Positions 44,901-57,100 of a DNA stretch of 64,000 bases are shown here, in pieces. How positions within the stretch are numbered: the stretch's first letter is position 1; each line of letters opens with the position of its first letter. The DNA is from Amoebophrya sp. A120 (lineage: Eukaryota > Sar > Dinophyceae > Syndiniales > Amoebophryaceae), in the NCBI GenBank assembly GCA_905178155.1, contig CAJINV010000002.1, forward strand, positions 5,761,709 through 5,825,708, given 5' to 3'. The notes under the pieces were generated by a model. It was not told the origin of the DNA and searched no databases. It was given only the letters and a program-made list of their open reading frames with translations. Position numbers and translations under genes: made by a program.

Positions 44901-47900
44901 GCCTCTTCGAAGTCTCGTTGCAGCCTCGCTTCCAACCCGTCCGGAGGCGAGGAGCAGAATTACCAACACCAAGACGACCCGACTGAAAATTTCTTTGCCC
45001 GGAACCGGGCGTTGTCAAGACTCTCTATGTTTGCAAACCACGTGAACTCGATCATTGCCGCGTGGAGCTTCATTTTGGGCACTGGGCTGATGGTGTTCTG
45101 GGATTTCATGCTGTGTGCGCAGATCGCGACGTTGCTGAAACTGGATTTGTTCCTCGACGCGGCGTACGTGCTTCTCGGACCAATTCTTTGCCTGCGCACG
45201 ACGGTTTTGAACGTCTTGCGAGGGGTGGAAGTTGTGGGGCCGCCGCGGCTGATCATGAAGTTGCAAATCTCTGACTCTACCTGGTGGATGGACATGTTTT
45301 CCTGCGTTCTGTGGCCCTACCTGTTTTACTACGAAGACAACATGATCAAACACGACCATTACCAGAGCGACCACTACCACAGCAACAGCGGTGGGGCGGA
45401 CGGCGCCGGCGGCGCAAACATCGTGATCGTTTTGTCACTGTTGAAGCTGGTCCGGATGTGGCGGTTGGCAAGAGACCCGACCTACATGCTGGTGGCGTGC
45501 CGGACGTGGAACACGGGGAGGTTGGGCCGGCTGGTTCTGCTGATTTTGCTTTTCGGACACTTCTGCGGCGCGATTTGGTTTTACGTCACGGACAAAGAGA
45601 AAACCGTGCTGCAAATCGTGTCCCGGGACTCGATTGAATTTGCGGATTACTACACCGATAGTAGTACTTCTGCCAGCACAACAAGCCTTCATATTTCCAA
45701 CGAGTACCTGAAGGAACAGCTGTCCTTCTACGATCTGTACGCCTACTCCCTGCAGCACGGAATGATCATGTTCCTCGGCAGGATGAATTCCACCGGGAAC
45801 TCCCCCGGGGAAAATTTACTTTTCGCCTTCGTTGCTCCGTATCCTGAGTAAAAACGTACCCACACCAGAGTCAAGATGGAAAATCTGCTAGACAAATCCA
45901 CAAGCTTTGGCTGTTTTGCATGACAAATTCGGACTCGTAGTGTAGTGCTGTTTGAGCGTGCTCAGCAGCATTACAGATCTAGTCTCTCATGCTGATTGGA
46001 GCATGACAAATTTCAAAACAACATTAGAGAATGCTCCTCATGCGGCTCCGCATGAGAAACATTTTAAGCATGCAGATTTGCATTACAACTCTGGCGTGGG
46101 TACGTTTTTACATAGGATACCCCGGTTGGGATCATCATTCAGTCCGTGATCTTCAGCAAAATGTCAATGATGTACATGTATAAAATGCAAATATGTCTGG
46201 GTCTGGAACAAGAGTGTAACTTGTCATGCTACATCTGGATCGTGGAAAAACTTGTGTTGCATGATTACCAAAAGAGGTCCACTTTTGAACAAGTTTAGAG
46301 GCAGTTTCTCGTGCAGGAAAGGCATGGTAGAGATCTCACAGAACCTGTCATGCTAGGCAGTGCATGCCAGACCGCGTGGGTCATGGAAAACCTGCATAAC
46401 AAACTTGCATTCTTCCAGACCCAGACACTCTTGCACTTGATAACATGGCGCAAGACCAGCACATAGTGCGCCAGCAACAACTCCTCGTGGATCTCCGGGC
46501 TTCCATGAAGATGCTGCGGTTGCTATCAAAAGGAAAAATCCCCCCTCCCCACACTGAACAGGTATGCTTCGTCTAAAAATTTGTGATGCTGATTTGTGAC
46601 CACAAATCCTGTCTCTCTTGCCAGAGGGCAAACGCAGAGACCCCGCCACGACATACAGGCGATTTGTAATGCTGCAAGGCCTATAGGGCAGCAGTCTGCC
46701 ATGCTAGGCCCCTACACCAAGAGACCCCCCCTTAGGCTTACGATCTGCGTGCAGTCCTTTACTGCAAGACAAATGTGATTTGTGTACTCAAATACCGCAA
46801 CACAAATTTCGTTTTCGATATGGGGAGGGGGGATTTTTCATTTTGAAAGGTGCCGTTGACGTTGCGGTCGAGGATTCTGTCTTTCTTCACCTACCAGCGG
46901 GTTATGCATTGCAAATATGTCCGGGTCTGCACGGCTCCGAACTTGTGATGTGAATTGCGGATCGTGCAAAGATTTGTGTTGCATGACTGGCAACAGGTGC
47001 TCACTACTTCTGGCCATGCTGAGAGGGTATTTCTCATGCAGAATAAGTAGGCATCACTGAGGGGCTGCAGAACCTGTGATGCTAGGACCCGCATTCCAGA
47101 TTTGAGGACGCTAGGAGAAACTGCATGACAAAAATCTGCATTCTTCCAGACCCAGACATATTTGCATTTGATATGGGTCCACAGAAACCAAGACTTTCTC
47201 GGCGTCCTCCACAGTTCCGGCGGGGGGCAGAGCCAGCAGCTGAAGTGGCAGCTGGCTTTGACACTGTATCGGGATTTGCTCGACCCCGACGTCGTGGGTG
47301 GCTTCTGTTTGCCGACCAGTAGCTTCGCAGCCTTGCAGGCAATCTTGCTCGCTCTGAAGGACGAAATTTGCCTCCCCGGGGACTACATCTGCAAGGAGGG
47401 GGACGAGGGAACGGGGATGTACTTCTTGCTAAAAGGGGAGTTGATTGTGAGCTCGAAGGGCGAAACGCTAGCGGTTCTGCAGAAGGGCCAGTTTTTCGGC
47501 GATCTGAGCTTGTTAACGGGGTTGCGACGGACGGCCTCGGTGCGGGCGAACACGTTTTGCACTTTGGCTTTCCTTTCCAAACAAGCGATGGCTCCGATCT
47601 TGCAGAAGTATCCGAGTCAAATGGAGTTGATGGCCTCGGTGTTTCGAAAGACGGTGATTGGCATGGGAGGGGGCAAACCGCCACCTGGAGGTGGGCCACG
47701 ACAGGGTAGTAACAGTCAGAACCCCACGGGTGCCGCTGGACGGAGTAACCCGTCGTCGAATGAGAACTACGTTTCCGGGCAGCAGTCGCACTCAGGAGCA
47801 CCGTCGGGAAGTAGAGCAGGTTTGTCTTCTGGTGGACAGCAGAAAAACAAGAACCAGAGCAAGCAAATGCACAACCAGATGCCACAAGTTGTAAACCCCA

Positions 47901-50900
47901 ACATCCCGTCGTGGCGCAAATCGCAAATGCGCACGCAGTATCAAATGCAAAAATGTCTGGGTCTGGAAGAATGCAAGTTTGTCATGCTTGTCTGGCATGA
48001 CTAGAAAATCTGTGTTTCATAGGTACGAAAGAGCCATCTTAACTGCCATGCAAAGAGGCAGTGCGCCATGCGGAATGCATAAGACATGGCAGCCACAAAA
48101 TTTGTGATGCATAGCTGCGTATTGCGGCACGTCTATCATTCACTTTTAGCATTACAAGTTTCCAGACCCAGACATATTTGCAATCCACACGCAGATGCAG
48201 GACCAGATCCAGCAAAAGTCGAAGCAGTTTTGCATCGACCCGAATCTCTACTCTAACAAAGATACCTGGGTGGAGCGGGAGCTGTGGCAGCGGTGCGAAT
48301 TGATGAGTGAGGAAAGTTCGGAAGGCAGCGGTAGCTCGGATGAACAATCGGAGGAAGAAGACTCGGACGAGAGCGATCACACTGAAGACGAGGACGATGA
48401 TGTTCATGACAACGACCGCAGTCAAACCGAGTGCAGCCGAACCCAGGACTCCGAAGAGTCGCCTTACTCGGTTGAAACTTCGGAGACGTTTCCCAAAGCG
48501 AGGAACGGGAGAGGAGGACGACAAAGGGCTGCGAATTATCGCAACAATGATAGTACTGACCAAACATCTGGCTACAGAACCAGCGGAACAAACGGTAGTC
48601 ACCAGGGGTCCGAGAGGAGCGGCACTGGTCCTACTGCAACTCGGGGTGAACAAAGTAGAAATCACAACGATTACAATTCATCACAGCTGGTGAACCGTTT
48701 GAAAACCTTCCAGTCTGTTCAAACTTGCGATTTGGAGTCTGGGGATGAGGTCTGGGACCCGAATGCCGATACGGATTCGGAAAACACCAGCGGCTCTGCG
48801 TCTGAAGGTGCAAATGAGGAGGACGAAAAAGAGGACAAAATGAACAGCACGATTAATTCCAAGTCCTCCAAGCCTTCGAACGCCACCACGTCCCATTCCC
48901 ACCGCCAGCACTACCAGGCCCTGCAAACCTTCGCGACGCACGCGGTGGTTGTGAGCAGAGAAACCACGAAAGACAGCACAGCGGTAGGAGCCGATGTAGA
49001 AGCGGACAACGCCAATAGTTCGCCAACCCGGAAGCAGGCGAAAAACAAAAAAAGACGCCTCTCTGGGCAGTCGGAAAGAAGGGTGAGGAAAATGTCGCAG
49101 CAGTCGAAGCTGTCCATGCGGTCCTCGGTGCGGACAGGCAATAGCAGTATCGCGGATTCCAACATTCGACGGATTCGGGCGAGAGAAAAAGAGGGCTGGG
49201 CGGGGATCATAAAGAAAAGTGCGGGTCGGTCCGGGTCGAATCAAGAGCCTCTGGATGATCAGCTTTCACTGGACGAGGACGATCACCCGCTGCAGAGGAG
49301 GCTGAGTCACGACAGTCTCTGCTCCGAACTGATGCAGTTCAAGGATAACGTCTGCTCGCGGCATGCGCGGCACGCGAGGCGGATGAGCAATCCGTATCCG
49401 GAGGATGCGGGGTATGAACCAGTGTATGGTGGTGACCATGCGCCAGTTCTTAACCACACAAGAACTACTTCTACAGGGAACAAGACTCACAGTACGAAAT
49501 CGAGCCCGAAAATGATGAAGGGTAGCAGATCTTTTGGCACCAGTAGAACGACCAAGAATTTGGGACGACAACAGCAGAACAATAATAACGCGGCCCTGCT
49601 TTACAACCGGCCGACTTTGGAAAAGAGCACATCGGAATTAACGACCGAGCAGATTCCGGCGGATCAACTTCTGCATCCGCAACCGGTTCTTTCGCCTATC
49701 CCGGGGGAGACGTTGGTGCCCTTCCAGGAGCAGCTGCATCTGTTTCCGAGAGCAACGACCGATAATTCCTGTAGTTCAGGGAAGAAACAGCTACATCAGG
49801 CCCAGGGAGAAACTACTACGGAACTAATGCAGCAAGGGCCTATGCCTGCCGCGCCTCCTGCTGCTCTGACCCTGCCGCTCCGCCAAACGCAAGCCAGGTC
49901 TCAAGTCGCGGAGTCGGAAGTTGTACCGACTAAGGGCGGGGCGGGCCAAGCGTTAGTGGAAACACTAAACCCGACAGTTGATGTACTAGACCACGAAGAT
50001 GTTGCAGCTCCGGTACTAGAGAACGACGATGGGCAGCAGGAGAAAAAGCGACAGCAAGCTTCCCCCGTAGAACAGTCACCGGCGAGAAGTATCACCAGCA
50101 GCAGGAAAGCGAAGGACAGAATGATGTTGAAAAAGAAGAACAATTTTGATGCTCAAGAAGTAGAACATTCTGGCCATCCAGGTGTTGTTTCCGCGTCCGC
50201 ACCTCCCGCTATCCCCCCTATCCTCGAAGACATTGACGTGCAGCACCGCACCGCGTCGGGGAAGTTGGTCAGATTTGATCTGCGAAAAACCAAACACACA
50301 TCCAGCTCGGAATCAAACATCCGCAGTACGCAAATGGGAGGGGTTGTAGGCAACAAGGAAGGCAGCGGTTTGCACACCAACCACAGCTCGGGTAACCGCA
50401 TGAGTGACAGCACGCCCGGTGAACTACGGACCAACAGCAGTTCCGAGGTGCCGGAAAGAACGAATACGTCTTCGGAGGTGGATCTACTTTCCGCAGCGGT
50501 GTCCGGGTTCAATACAACCAGTGCGGGAAGCTCGGTTCAGAACTTTCCGACGCAGGAGGGGGATCATGATGACCTTCGACGTGTGGGTCGTGAGAGCAAA
50601 AGCAATCAGGATGTTGAGCAGGATCATTTTACATTCGCAGGAACTACAGGAGCCATGATGCCTGTGGTGCCAACTGTCGCTGGAGAAAACGCGACCAACG
50701 CGCGCGCTTTCAATGTTCCAGTCCGCGAGGACAGTGTCAGTGCGTCGAAGCCGAGTAGCACTGTGGGCAACACCTCGGACGACATGATTTCCTGGTCGTC
50801 GAAAAAGTCCAAAAGGTCGTCCCGCTCTCACCGAATAAAGGACCACAGGCGGGGGAGTGGTGGTAAAAGCGAGCGGAAGGAAGATACTCTCAGAGAGGAC

Positions 50901-51821
50901 GCAAAAAACTCACCAAGAAATACAGTTGCGGATACACAAGTAAAACAGCAGAACACTTCCTTCGACACTCTGAATCACACTGCGCGCAGCAGCAGAAGCA
51001 GTAAAAGAGGAGACTATGATCAGAGAAGGAAGGAGGGAAGGGATGATCATGAACACGATAGGAAACGAGCCGATGGTTACAGAAGCAGTTCGGGAGAGAG
51101 GAGTCGAGCGCACGCCGGGCGAAACAAAAAATCTGCCTCGTCGGATCATCAGGAAAAGAAACGAAGAGAACGCGACGACAATGAATGTGAAACGAGTGGC
51201 CCAGGCGACCATGGTGAAAACAATGTCGAGGGGGGGAGCTACAATTGCAACACCAAATCCGGCAGTAGTCACTCGCAAAAGTCGCATGCGAATACCGGCC
51301 CCGGCACTAGCGCAGACAGCGTCGCTCCTCCAGCAGAGCAACAGAAGTCAAAGTCAAAAAAGCACCACAGCAAGGACAAGCATCTGCAATTACCGCGGAA
51401 CAGCAACAACCTTGCGCAAAACGATGCTGCGAGTACGCTTTCTGATCTGCCGTCAAATTCCGGCTCCAAGTATTCCTCTTCTCACTTTCTCGACTATGAA
51501 CCGCTACAGCAAGGAGGAAATAGTGCTGGACCAGGCTCGTACGTCGGAAGTTCCGTTGCGCCGGAAGGAGCTGCAATTGGGACCAATAGCAAACCAAAAA
51601 CTTCTTCTTCGCACACGCACCGCCGCGCATCTGTTACTGCGGGCGGTGGGACCACAGCGAGCCACGGAGCCGCGTCGAGGGGCAGGCGGAACAGTGCGGC
51701 CATTATGAACGTGGATTACTGCTTAGTCGATGTGGCGATGTTGCAACAGCCCCCCGGCGGCGCGGGTTCCTCGCAAGACCCGGAAAATCGAAAATCATCC
51801 CGACCCAGTGCGAGGAAGTGA
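41991..51821 (+). CDS. CNG/HCN-type channel with cyclic-nucleotide-binding domain (8 exons, 7 introners)
   Basis: Exons 41991-44164, 44478-44574, 44778-45839, 46125-46178, 46448-46523, 46854-46902, 47179-47938 and 48195-51821 give 2632 residues. All seven gaps are introners from five families. Order: disordered N-terminus (to about 840); TM core with S1-S3 region including LRTTVLN..RGVEVV and WWMDMFSCVLWPYL; S4-like KLVRMWRLAR with basic residues every third position; S5 (LVLLILLFGHFCGAIWFYV); pore loop about 1071-1108; S6; C-linker (MKMLRLPLTLRSRILSFF); CNBD about 1226-1330 with FGDLSLL and RRTASVRA; then ~1250 low-complexity residues. The pore lacks the TVGYGD filter (MIMFLGRMNSTGN instead), so conductance and selectivity are uncertain. 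Predicted plasma- or ciliary-membrane channel responding to cyclic nucleotides. The termini are far longer than in animal CNG channels. Confidence 0.88.
44165..44472 (+). mobile_element. Introner, family D (308 bp, uninterrupted copy)
   Basis: Starts TATGGAAGCGTCAGGATTGA; the inverse end is TCAAACCTGACGCTTCGATA. Exact target copies TTGCA (44160-44164, 44473-44477). It contains the stop at 44202-44204 that would otherwise end the protein. It gives the reference structure for the two enlarged family D copies. Confidence 0.94.
44575..44772. mobile_element. Introner, family E (198 bp)
   Basis: Starts TATTCA followed by ten A and TACCATCGCAATCAC; the 3' arm is the inverse, GTGATTGTGATGGTG, T-run, CTAGGATA. 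Exact target copies CATCG (44570-44574, 44773-44777). Contains TTTGTCATGC. Removal joins QYSTS to SSSTNKNGS. Confidence 0.88.
45840..46119. mobile_element. Introner, family F (280 bp)
   Basis: Arms TATCCTGAGTAAAAACGTAC and, inverted, TATCCTATGTAAAAACGTAC. Targets CTCCG and CCCCG, one mismatch. Removal joins LLFAFVAP to VGIIIQSVIF, restoring the S6 segment of the channel. Confidence 0.88.
46179..46442 (+). mobile_element. Introner, family A (264 bp)
   Basis: Starts TATAAAATGCAAATATGTCT, ends GACACTCTTGCACTTGATA. Exact target copies ACATG (46174-46178, 46443-46447). Removal joins SKMSMMYM to AQDQHIVRQ between S6 and the C-linker. Confidence 0.94.
46524..46848 (+). mobile_element. Introner, family B, forward (325 bp)
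   Basis: Starts TATCAAAAGGAAAAATCCCC and ends GATTTTTCATTTTGAAA, where the usual final ATA is mutated to AAA. Targets GTTGC and GGTGC, one mismatch. Removal joins SMKMLRL to PLTLRSRIL, giving a typical C-linker. Confidence 0.92.
46903..47173 (+). mobile_element. Introner, family A (271 bp)
   Basis: Starts TATGCATTGCAAATATGTCC, ends ACATATTTGCATTTGATA. Targets CGGGT and TGGGT, one mismatch. Removal joins FFTYQRV to HRNQDFLGVL. The exon between this element and the previous one is 49 nt. Confidence 0.92.
47939..48189 (+). mobile_element. Introner, family A (251 bp), worn 3' end
   Basis: Starts TATCAAATGCAAAAATGTCT; the 3' arm CCAGACCCAGACATATTTGC is intact but the last bases read AATCCACA instead of ATTTGATA. 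Target copies agree over CACGCAG. Removal joins SQMRTQ to MQDQIQQKS. Confidence 0.9.
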
Positions 51822-52739
51822 TGCTGGGAGCATTGCGATGAAATTCGAGTGTGAAATAGAATGTAAGAACTGTGAGCATCTGAATCTCTTTATGTGTGTT
51901 TCACTGTTAGACAAAAGGGGGACTATGAACAGACAGAACATAATTTCATTTTTTCATGGAAAAAAATTATTGCGATGAACTTGAACATGAATATGAACCT
52001 TTTCCTTGTCGTATGATAAACCCGGCCACGGAATCAATATCAAATGTGACAAGAACCGACAGCATAGCTTATGAACGTATTCGTATTGTCGCGACCTCAA
52101 CATCCTTTTATTTTTTTTTGCTTACGTTACGCTCCGGCTCCGGCGAGTAATCTACGTACTCTCGTCTGCTATGTCACAGCCAGCAGCGCATCCAAGATGT
52201 CTTTGTCTACTAGCTGAGGCTGGAGCCTATAGCGCGGCCTTCTGCATGTGCATTTTTTCACAGTCAAAAACTGTCTTTGTCCAATGTAAATGTTAGCCCA
52301 ACAGCCAACTGCAGCTGTTGCATAGTTTTACCCGATTACTCAAACAGACAAAGGACATGGAACAGCTAAAGCACCCCTTCCACAATCCTGTACATACACA
52401 TAGCGCAAAACCTTTTTGATGTGATATTGCTAATTTTTCGAACCAAGAGTGCGCAGCTGCGGCACACACAGCGCGAAGAGGCTACGTAGTGTGAACACAG
52501 GAAAGAGCTGAGCACTTTGAAAGGGCGACTCTTTGAATAAATTCAATCGACTCTCGGCAGTTTTCGAAGTCAACTTCTTCTGCTTTTTTGTTCCGTATCG
52601 ACCGGTGGTGCCGGCGGCGTCGCGCATTCACTTAGCTTGTTCCTTCTTTCGAGTGTTGCGCAACAGCGGAAGCAGTTGGCCATGCCATTTGAGAAAAGAG
52701 GAAGACGATTTCACAAGGCGCCAGATACAGACACGAGAG
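51822..52739. other. Intergenic; no gene seen
   Basis: Normal-composition spacer after the channel gene. The stretch begins with probable 3' UTR and ends where GC content rises. Confidence 0.5.
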
Positions 52740-53720
52740 AGGGCGGCTGCAGCAAGGGCCCGCCAGCGCGGCTGCCGGGGCAGCTTTTGGCTTTGGTGAG
52801 CCTGCCGCCACACGGAGGGGCACTGCCCGAAGCCGTCGGGATTGCGCGCAGAAGCGGCCCGGGCCGCTTTTTGGCCGGCGCCATGTCTTTGCTTCGGGGG
52901 CGCATTGATGCATCTGCAAGGAAGAGAACGAGGCGCGCAGCATGCCCATTGGCGCTTAGCTGCCTGCGCGCTTTTGCGGCGACTTCCAGTGCATTTATCT
53001 GCAGGAGACCAAAACCGCAGGGGCGCCTCTCTGTTGCAGACCAAAACCGCAGGGGCGCCGTGCGCGCACACAACGCAACACCGCTGCGAGCGAGATCGTC
53101 GACAAATGTTTCAAGAGTAACCCGCTGCGCCTTGTAGTGCCGCGCAATGAGGTAGACAACTACAAGGCTCTCGCGGGGCGCGCGCAGCTTGAGGGCGGGC
53201 CAGGCAGCCGCGCGCGCGGCGCCGGGCCGGCTTTTTCGATCGCCGAAAGGCGGGCGCCATTGCATGGCGCGGACGCCGGCACCGGGCGGAGCAATTGGCC
53301 CGCGGCGCGCGCTTCCCCGCCCGGCGCCGAGCACGGCAGAAATCTCGACACGATAGAAATGCGGGCCAAGGATGAAGCAGTGGGCGCCGTAATCCCTTCC
53401 TCATATCTGTAGCCATCTGCCATGGAAGCCGGGCCCAGCCGCTGGGGGTCCAGGCCAACGAGCCACCGCGGCGACCAAAGGGCGGCGACCCGTCGCGGTC
53501 GGCGAGCGAGGGCGCGAGCCTTTTGGAAGCACGACATGAAGGCGCCCGCCGCGGCCGCCGGCGAAGGAAGTGAATCAAGGCGGGGCGGGGCCTTTGGGCC
53601 ATCCGAACAGGTGTGGCACCCAGCGCGCGCGCCCGCATGTCGCCTCCCTTGCGAAGGGGCACCCGCGCGATGTCTTTGGCGAGTTGCACGCGCCGCCTCG
53701 GTGCCCGTGGCCGGGTTCTG
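52740..53720. other. GC-rich island 2
   Basis: Same character as the island at 39990: abundant GGCGCC, GCGCGC and GGCCGC with uninformative open frames on both strands. It includes a short tandem duplication at about 53004-53060. No terminal repeat or protein family recognised. Confidence 0.55.
53004..53060. repeat. Two-copy tandem repeat in GC-rich island 2
   Basis: AGACCAAAACCGCAGGGGCG is repeated after a ~13-bp spacer beginning CCTCTCTG. Confidence 0.8.
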
Positions 53721-54134
53721 ATGTTGGTGCCTCGCTATTGATATCCTTGTTGTGGTATAGCAATAGACCAACAGCAGCAAGACCAAGATCGGCGAGAGCG
53801 AACGCTTGCATCTTTCGCCAGGACTTAGTAGCGGCGCTACCAACTAGGTAGGTTGTTCCTAGTCGCCCGCATGACAAGTGGCGCATTTAGACTTGGAGAG
53901 AAATCACCATGAAACCTGAACTGCGTGAGCTTGAGTAGCAACATCGATACGAAATCCACCGGCGAAGATAACAAAGCTTGTGAGCAAGAAGGAGTTTCAA
54001 GAGAGGTCCCGAAAGCTATGACCGCACGAAAAATTCAATCAAAATTAATGATCATGCCTCAAAATCCGCCCACCGCGAAAGCTGCACTTGTTCCCCTCTT
54101 CTAACTCGCGGCTCCGTTCCCGGAACGCCCGGCG
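53721..54134. other. Spacer before the Cys-rich protein gene
   Basis: Composition normalises after island 2. No gene recognised; it likely contains the leader of the next transcript. Confidence 0.45.
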
Positions 54135-57100
54135 ATGACGTGGGCCACGCGCGGCGGGTCGTCGAGTAGCTCCGCGCCGGGAGGAAGTGCTACCGCTGCC
54201 ACTGCTTCTAGTGCACGTTGTAGCGCAATGAAGTCTAGTGCATCTGGAAACACCAGGATACGGAAGTTTCTCTTTCTCCTTCCGTCCGCAACCACAACCG
54301 CCATTCAGCTTCATGACACGGCCGAAATTAAGCAGACCACAACTAGTAGCATGGTGCACTCCAAGCTCGCCGCCGCAGCACTGAAAGAAAAGGAGATCCA
54401 AAGGGGGAAACGGAAAGAGCGACTGTCCAAGGCAGCCGTTTCCTTGCACCAGCATCACCAGTCTGGCGGCGCAACTAGTACTAAAGAAACTTCTTCATCT
54501 GCGGCTGCAATCTATTCCAAGCATGCCAGCAGTGCGGGGGGAAAGACAAAGAAGGGGGAAAAGCAGACGAAAATGTTTTTCACCTTCATAGGCGATCCAA
54601 ACCCCTTCGACCAAGACGACCAACTTTTTCCCAAAGCCTGCTACCCGGAGATCACCGAAGCGGCGGTGCGGTGCTGCAAAGCAAACAAGAACGAGACGGA
54701 CAAAGTTATGATGGAGGATTTGCGGGACTTGTCGGGCAGGCGGGGAGGCAACGACGATAAATTTTGCAACGGGCAAGGTAAATGCAAATTGAGATTTTGT
54801 TTGGCTTCCATTTGTTTCCACTCAACAACTTTTAGCCGGTTCTTCTGCCACTGATGTTAGTGGTCGCACATCAAGCATCAGAGAATTAGAAGCAGTACCT
54901 TCCACCTGAAGAGCAACAGAGGGAAATTTGACAAATCGTCCACGTTTTCTGCACCACAGGCGAATGGGTCGACGGCACGCAGGTAGCCGACTTGAAGGGT
55001 CTCACCCAAGCCGAGGCGATGCAAATTTGCTCCAACGCCGGCGCGCGTCTGTGTGATTTCGAGGAGCTACGCGCCGACAAGACTGCGGGGACTGGGTGCC
55101 AGTTTGACGATCACAACATTTGGAGCAACACCGAGTGCTACGAAGAAGGAGTGTACGTCAACAACTGGCTCACGATCGAGGGTATGGATGAGATGAAAAG
55201 TAGAGAGCACCTCGTCGTGTAATGTTACCTCGATCTGCATGAGGAGTTGAGTTCACATGGAAGTAGCACTTCAAACTTGTCATGCGCTAGCTGCACGCAT
55301 ATTGTGTAAAAATGCGCGCATTCTGACAACGTTGTACTACACGGGGATGCACTCCGACTTTTCTCATCGATACAAGAAATCAGACTCTCCGATCCAAGAT
55401 TCATGAACGACGCGAACAAAAACGTGAGTTTTTTGCTGCTGCTTTAGCTTATTTTCACTTCTATGTACTGCCGACGGATGCAAATAGATTTAGATTTTGT
55501 GATGCGAAACTGACTCGTACCAATGAAACAACTCAGGTGATGATGGCCGCTGCATTCAACTGGACCTACCCCTTGACGGCAGAGGCAGAAAATATGGGAG
55601 TGTCAGAATTGAAATCGTCAAAGTTGAAGTGATTTGTCATGCATAAAATTCGACGCAAAAAGTGCCTCTATTGCAGAGGACGCACGGAAGGCAGATTATA
55701 GTCCCGGCAAGGGTCAAAAGTTGGACTGCTGACTAGCATGACAGAAGGCAGCGCTTTTGCCCTAAACCGCATGACAGACTCGCTTCCAAGTCCGGGAAAA
55801 TTTGCCATGCACCGACTACAAGCAACAAACAAGTCGTGACTGATTGTGCACAGTAGTGTAGTGCTTTATTATAGAATAGCATTTATAGACGTATAGGGTG
55901 AATAGGTAGTCGTTACAACGAAAAAGCAAACACTATATGCGATTAGTTCTGCGCTCTCATGATGATAAGTGCACGCTATCACTCGGTACGTCTTTCGTGT
56001 GAATGCGTTGAACTACGTCAATCACTCCACTGAGATTCCGTTGAACTACCTTCGTTGCACGACCCACAACGTTTAAGTAGATGCTGCATTTCTCTTCGCG
56101 CGTGCCCGGCCCTCGACGCATGACCTCTGCTGCTTTGCTCTGATTGACCTGCTGGTTCCAATCGCTTGGGTGGATGTCTTGTTGCGGTTGGCCTGCTGGC
56201 TCCAACCTGTTTTTTGCTTTGCACTTCCTTGTTTTTCAGCAGCTTGTCTGCTGGCAGACGGTAAAGAGATTATCCTACAGTGGTGAGCATGCACCCTCGG
56301 GCGCTGTAGGTTTGGTCATCTTTCTCTTTACGCGAGCACCTACCCTGCTTCTGTACTTTTTGTGGTATGTTGGCCCATACCAGTACAGTTTTCGGTCGGG
56401 TAGGACCCCGGGTGGCGGTAGTCTGCTTCTTGTCTTGATTTTTTGCTGCTGCTGGGCTGCTCTGCTTGCGCGCCTTTCCCTTCTTCGATGCTGCTCTCGT
56501 TTTCCTCGTACTTGACCAGCGGATAGAAGTGTACCAATTCGTTGCTCTACCCACTAAAGCCCAATCGTGACCATGCCCGTAGGAACTACTTTATTAATGT
56601 CTCTACGACTTTTGACTTCAATCTTAACCTTCACATGTATTCCTACCTAACTTGTGTTGTTATTTTTTGTTTTTTCTCTGTACGACTACGATTGGCCAAA
56701 GCGCCACCGGGACAGCCTGCCCGTAGATCACCGATGCCATGCACCGACTACAAACTGTAGGCGTAACTGGTATCCGTTCTATGCATGACAAACTATTTCG
56801 ACTTTGACGATTTCAAACCTGACGCATCCATAGAAAAATGCACCAAGGGGTGGAACCCGACACCAGAAAGTTTAAACGAAACGCACTACGGAATCATGTG
56901 GGACAGACTAGCCCGTGTGAGCAGGGTACAGATGATCTGATGCAAATGTAAGGGCGATTGTCTGTTTTTTTCCGTCGATGCGCGAGAATCTTTAAGATGT
57001 AGCTCCACTGTTTTTGAATGTTGCTCGTCCAATCGATAGGCGTAAATGCTTGTTCAAAAGGACGTAGCTACCGCCTCGTGCTCGTCCATCACCCCCCCTT

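Noticed and set aside
52637-53843. Open frames in GC-rich island 2 as genes
   Set aside because: Same composition artefact; Arg/Ala/Pro-rich products on both strands without motifs.
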